The notes under the pieces were generated by a model that saw nothing but the letters and a program-made list of their open reading frames with translations, did not search any database and was not told the DNA's origin. A DNA stretch of 7,943 bases from an uncultured Rhodospirillales bacterium. Lineage in GTDB: Bacteria; Pseudomonadota; Alphaproteobacteria; Acetobacterales; Acetobacteraceae. A program made the position numbers and the translations under genes. The stretch covers positions 1 to 7,943 of the forward strand of contig CAIZGT010000403.1 of the NCBI GenBank assembly GCA_903932545.1. Reading direction: 5' to 3'. This document shows positions 6,659 to 7,943 of the stretch, piece by piece. Positions within the stretch are counted from its first letter, which is position 1. The number at the start of each line of letters is the position of its first letter.

Positions 6659-7701
6659 TACAGACCCCGCTGTTCGACAATGCAGGCCAGATCAACCATG
6701 CGGCAGGCATACCCCATCTCGTTGTCGTACCAGGCATAGACTTTCAGCATCGTCCCGTCGGTGACCATGGTGCTTGGCGCATCGACGATGGAACTGCGCG
6801 TGTCGTTGGCATAGTCGGCAGAGACCAGCGGGCGGGTTTCATAGCCGAGAATGCCAGCCAGCGGGCCGGCGGCAGCCTCGCGGAACAACTCGTTCACGTC
6901 GGCCTCGGTGGTCGCGCGTTGCAACTCGAACACGCAATCGGTCAGCGAGGCGTTGAGCACGGGTGCGCGCACCGCATGCCCATTGAGGCGTCCTTTCAAC
7001 TCGGGATAGATCAGCGCAATCGCTGTCGCACTGCCTGTGGTGGTCGGCTGCAAAGAAAGCATCGCTGAACGGGCACGGCGGAGATCTTTGTGCGGCAGGT
7101 CGATGACGACGTTGGTGTTTGTTGGGTCGTGGATCGTTGTTATCTGGCCGTGACGAATGCCCAGCGCCTCGTGCACCACCTTCACCACCGGGGCGAGGCA
7201 GTTCGTCGTACAGGATGCTGCGGTGAGAAGGTGATGGACGGACGGATTATAAAGTTGGTCGTTTACGCCCACGACCACATTGAGCGCAGTCGCATCCTTG
7301 ACGGGTGCTGCCACGATGACGCGCTTTACACCACGATCAAAATAGCCCTGCAAAGCGCCTTGGGTGAGGAATTTGCCGGTGCATTCCAGCACCAATTCGC
7401 ACCCCAAATCGCCCCAGGCCACGCCGTCGGGCGCAGGCGCAGCGCTGAAGCCGATGCGACGTTTGCCGATGGTGATGGCTGATTCGCCATCGGCCTCGAT
7501 ATTTTCCCGCCACCGACCATGGATGCTGTCGAACTGCAGGAGATGTGCGGCGGTGGCCGCCCCGCCCTTCAATTCGTTGACGTGCACCACGTTAAGGCGA
7601 TTGTCGGCGCGCGGATCGTCGCTCTCGCGGAAGACACCGCCAAGAGCCGCGCGCAACGCCAGACGGCCAATTCGGCCCAAGCCATTAATTCCCACGCGCA
7701 T
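6658..7701 (-). CDS. gap: ArsJ-associated glyceraldehyde-3-phosphate dehydrogenase
   Basis: Cytoplasmic NAD-dependent dehydrogenase of 347 residues. In this pathway it uses arsenate in place of phosphate on glyceraldehyde-3-phosphate, forming 1-arseno-3-phosphoglycerate for export by ArsJ. The N-terminal nucleotide-binding motif is VGINGLGRIGR (3-13). The catalytic cysteine is C164 in AASCTTNC and the catalytic histidine H191 in TTIHDPTNTN. The substrate-binding region TTTGSATAIALIYPELKGRL (220-239) and the C-terminal YAWYDNEMGYACR (322-334) are typical. The IHDPTNTN variant, where glycolytic enzymes usually have VHAYT, and the segment FDSIHGRW (57-64) match the arsenic-linked branch rather than the glycolytic one. 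A short polar insertion (about 26-36) precedes the second strand of the Rossmann fold. The ATG at 7701 lies 3 bases after the arsC stop. Its binding site AGAGGG (7717-7712) is 10 bases upstream, inside the last arsC codons. Position between arsC and arsJ supports the dedicated role. Confidence 0.93.
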   Translation of the reverse strand: MRVGINGLGRIGRLALRAALGGVFRESDDPRADNRLNVVHVNELKGGAATAAHLLQFDSIHGRWRENIEADGESAITIGKRRIGFSAAPAPDGVAWGDLGCELVLECTGKFLTQGALQGYFDRGVKRVIVAAPVKDATALNVVVGVNDQLYNPSVHHLLTAASCTTNCLAPVVKVVHEALGIRHGQITTIHDPTNTNVVIDLPHKDLRRARSAMLSLQPTTTGSATAIALIYPELKGRLNGHAVRAPVLNASLTDCVFELQRATTEADVNELFREAAAGPLAGILGYETRPLVSADYANDTRSSIVDAPSTMVTDGTMLKVYAWYDNEMGYACRMVDLACIVEQRGL

Positions 7702-7704
7702 CTG

Positions 7705-7943
7705 TTAGCGTCCCTCTTTAGCCATGGAACCCGCCACAGTGCCGATCTCATCAAGTCGAGCTCGCACAGCGATGCGATCGAGCGATGCGAATGGCAGGCT
7801 GATGAAGACAGAAATGCGGCGGTGCAAACTCGCATACAGCTCGTTGAGCAGGGTCGAGCATTCCGCAGTATTGCCATGGAATTTTGCCGGATCCGGCAAC
7901 GGCCAGCCGCCTGTGACGGCCTTGCTCCCAAAATCTGGGCAGG
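7705..7943 (-). CDS. arsC: Arsenate reductase ArsC, C-terminal part (cut by window edge)
   Basis: Only the last 78 or so residues are in the window; the frame runs open to the right edge, so the real start lies outside. The visible part begins CPDFGSKAVTGGWPLPDPAK and continues through LYASLHRRISVFISLPFASL to DRIAVRARLDEIG and a short basic tail. The CP motif, the W-x-x-x-DPA segment and the RI-x-x-F-x-x-LP...LDEIG ending match low-molecular-weight-phosphatase-type arsenate reductases, which reduce arsenate to arsenite. The catalytic N-terminal CxxxxxR loop is not in view, so activity and any fusion to an ArsR domain cannot be judged. A TTG at 7899 could be mistaken for a start, but the similarity continues upstream of it. 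It is the first visible gene of the arsC-gap-arsJ operon. I favour ArsC over an ordinary tyrosine phosphatase because of the C-terminal motif and the neighbours. Confidence 0.82.
   Translation of the reverse strand, partial: CPDFGSKAVTGGWPLPDPAKFHGNTAECSTLLNELYASLHRRISVFISLPFASLDRIAVRARLDEIGTVAGSMAKEGR

Noticed and set aside
7705..7899. A self-contained 64-residue small protein starting at TTG 7899
   Set aside because: ArsC similarity, including the CP motif and the DPAK segment, continues in the same frame across the TTG to the window edge, so this is the tail of a longer gene.
7569..7931. A 120-codon minus-strand frame over the arsC/gap junction
   Set aside because: It is out of frame with both arsC and gap, whose motifs are clear, and its product shows no recognisable features.
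5429..7943. Horizontal acquisition of the arsenic operon as a mobile island
   Set aside because: Arsenic genes are often transferred, but I saw no transposase, integrase, terminal repeats or attachment site, and no obvious change of base composition against the neighbouring genes.

Overview
The window reads as a bacterial chromosome segment of fairly high GC. All genes have ordinary bacterial starts and Shine-Dalgarno sites. The gene set and protein style suggest a proteobacterium, perhaps an alphaproteobacterium. That placement is inference: no rRNA or other phylogenetic marker is present.

Left to right: (1) a leftward HerA/DUF87-type P-loop ATPase (111-1613); (2) a leftward, secreted alkaline-phosphatase-superfamily phosphodiesterase (1722-3536) with every expected catalytic and metal-binding residue; (3) a 174-base divergent intergenic region containing a possible 23-codon leader ORF; (4) a rightward ABC-F ATPase with two complete ATP sites (3711-5333); (5) a 95-base convergent intergenic region with a strong bulged hairpin; (6) a leftward arsenic operon entering from the right edge: the C-terminal end of an ArsC arsenate reductase (7705-7943, partial), an ArsJ-associated glyceraldehyde-3-phosphate dehydrogenase (6658-7701) and the organoarsenical efflux permease ArsJ (5429-6658).

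The arsenic genes form one functional unit. ArsC reduces arsenate to arsenite, which would be exported by a pump not visible here. The dedicated GAPDH joins arsenate to glyceraldehyde-3-phosphate to give unstable 1-arseno-3-phosphoglycerate, and ArsJ exports that product. The three genes are packed with a 3-base gap and then a 1-base overlap, and the ribosome binding site of each downstream gene lies in the last codons of the gene before it. The ars promoter and any arsR or acr3/arsB lie beyond the right edge.

The remaining genes show no obvious functional link to arsenic. I found no mobile element, CRISPR array, tRNA or rRNA. The gapdh-arsJ pathway is already described. The less explained items are the hairpin burying the Shine-Dalgarno site of the HerA-like gene, the two competing hairpins between the ABC-F gene and arsJ, and the short ORF ahead of the ABC-F gene.
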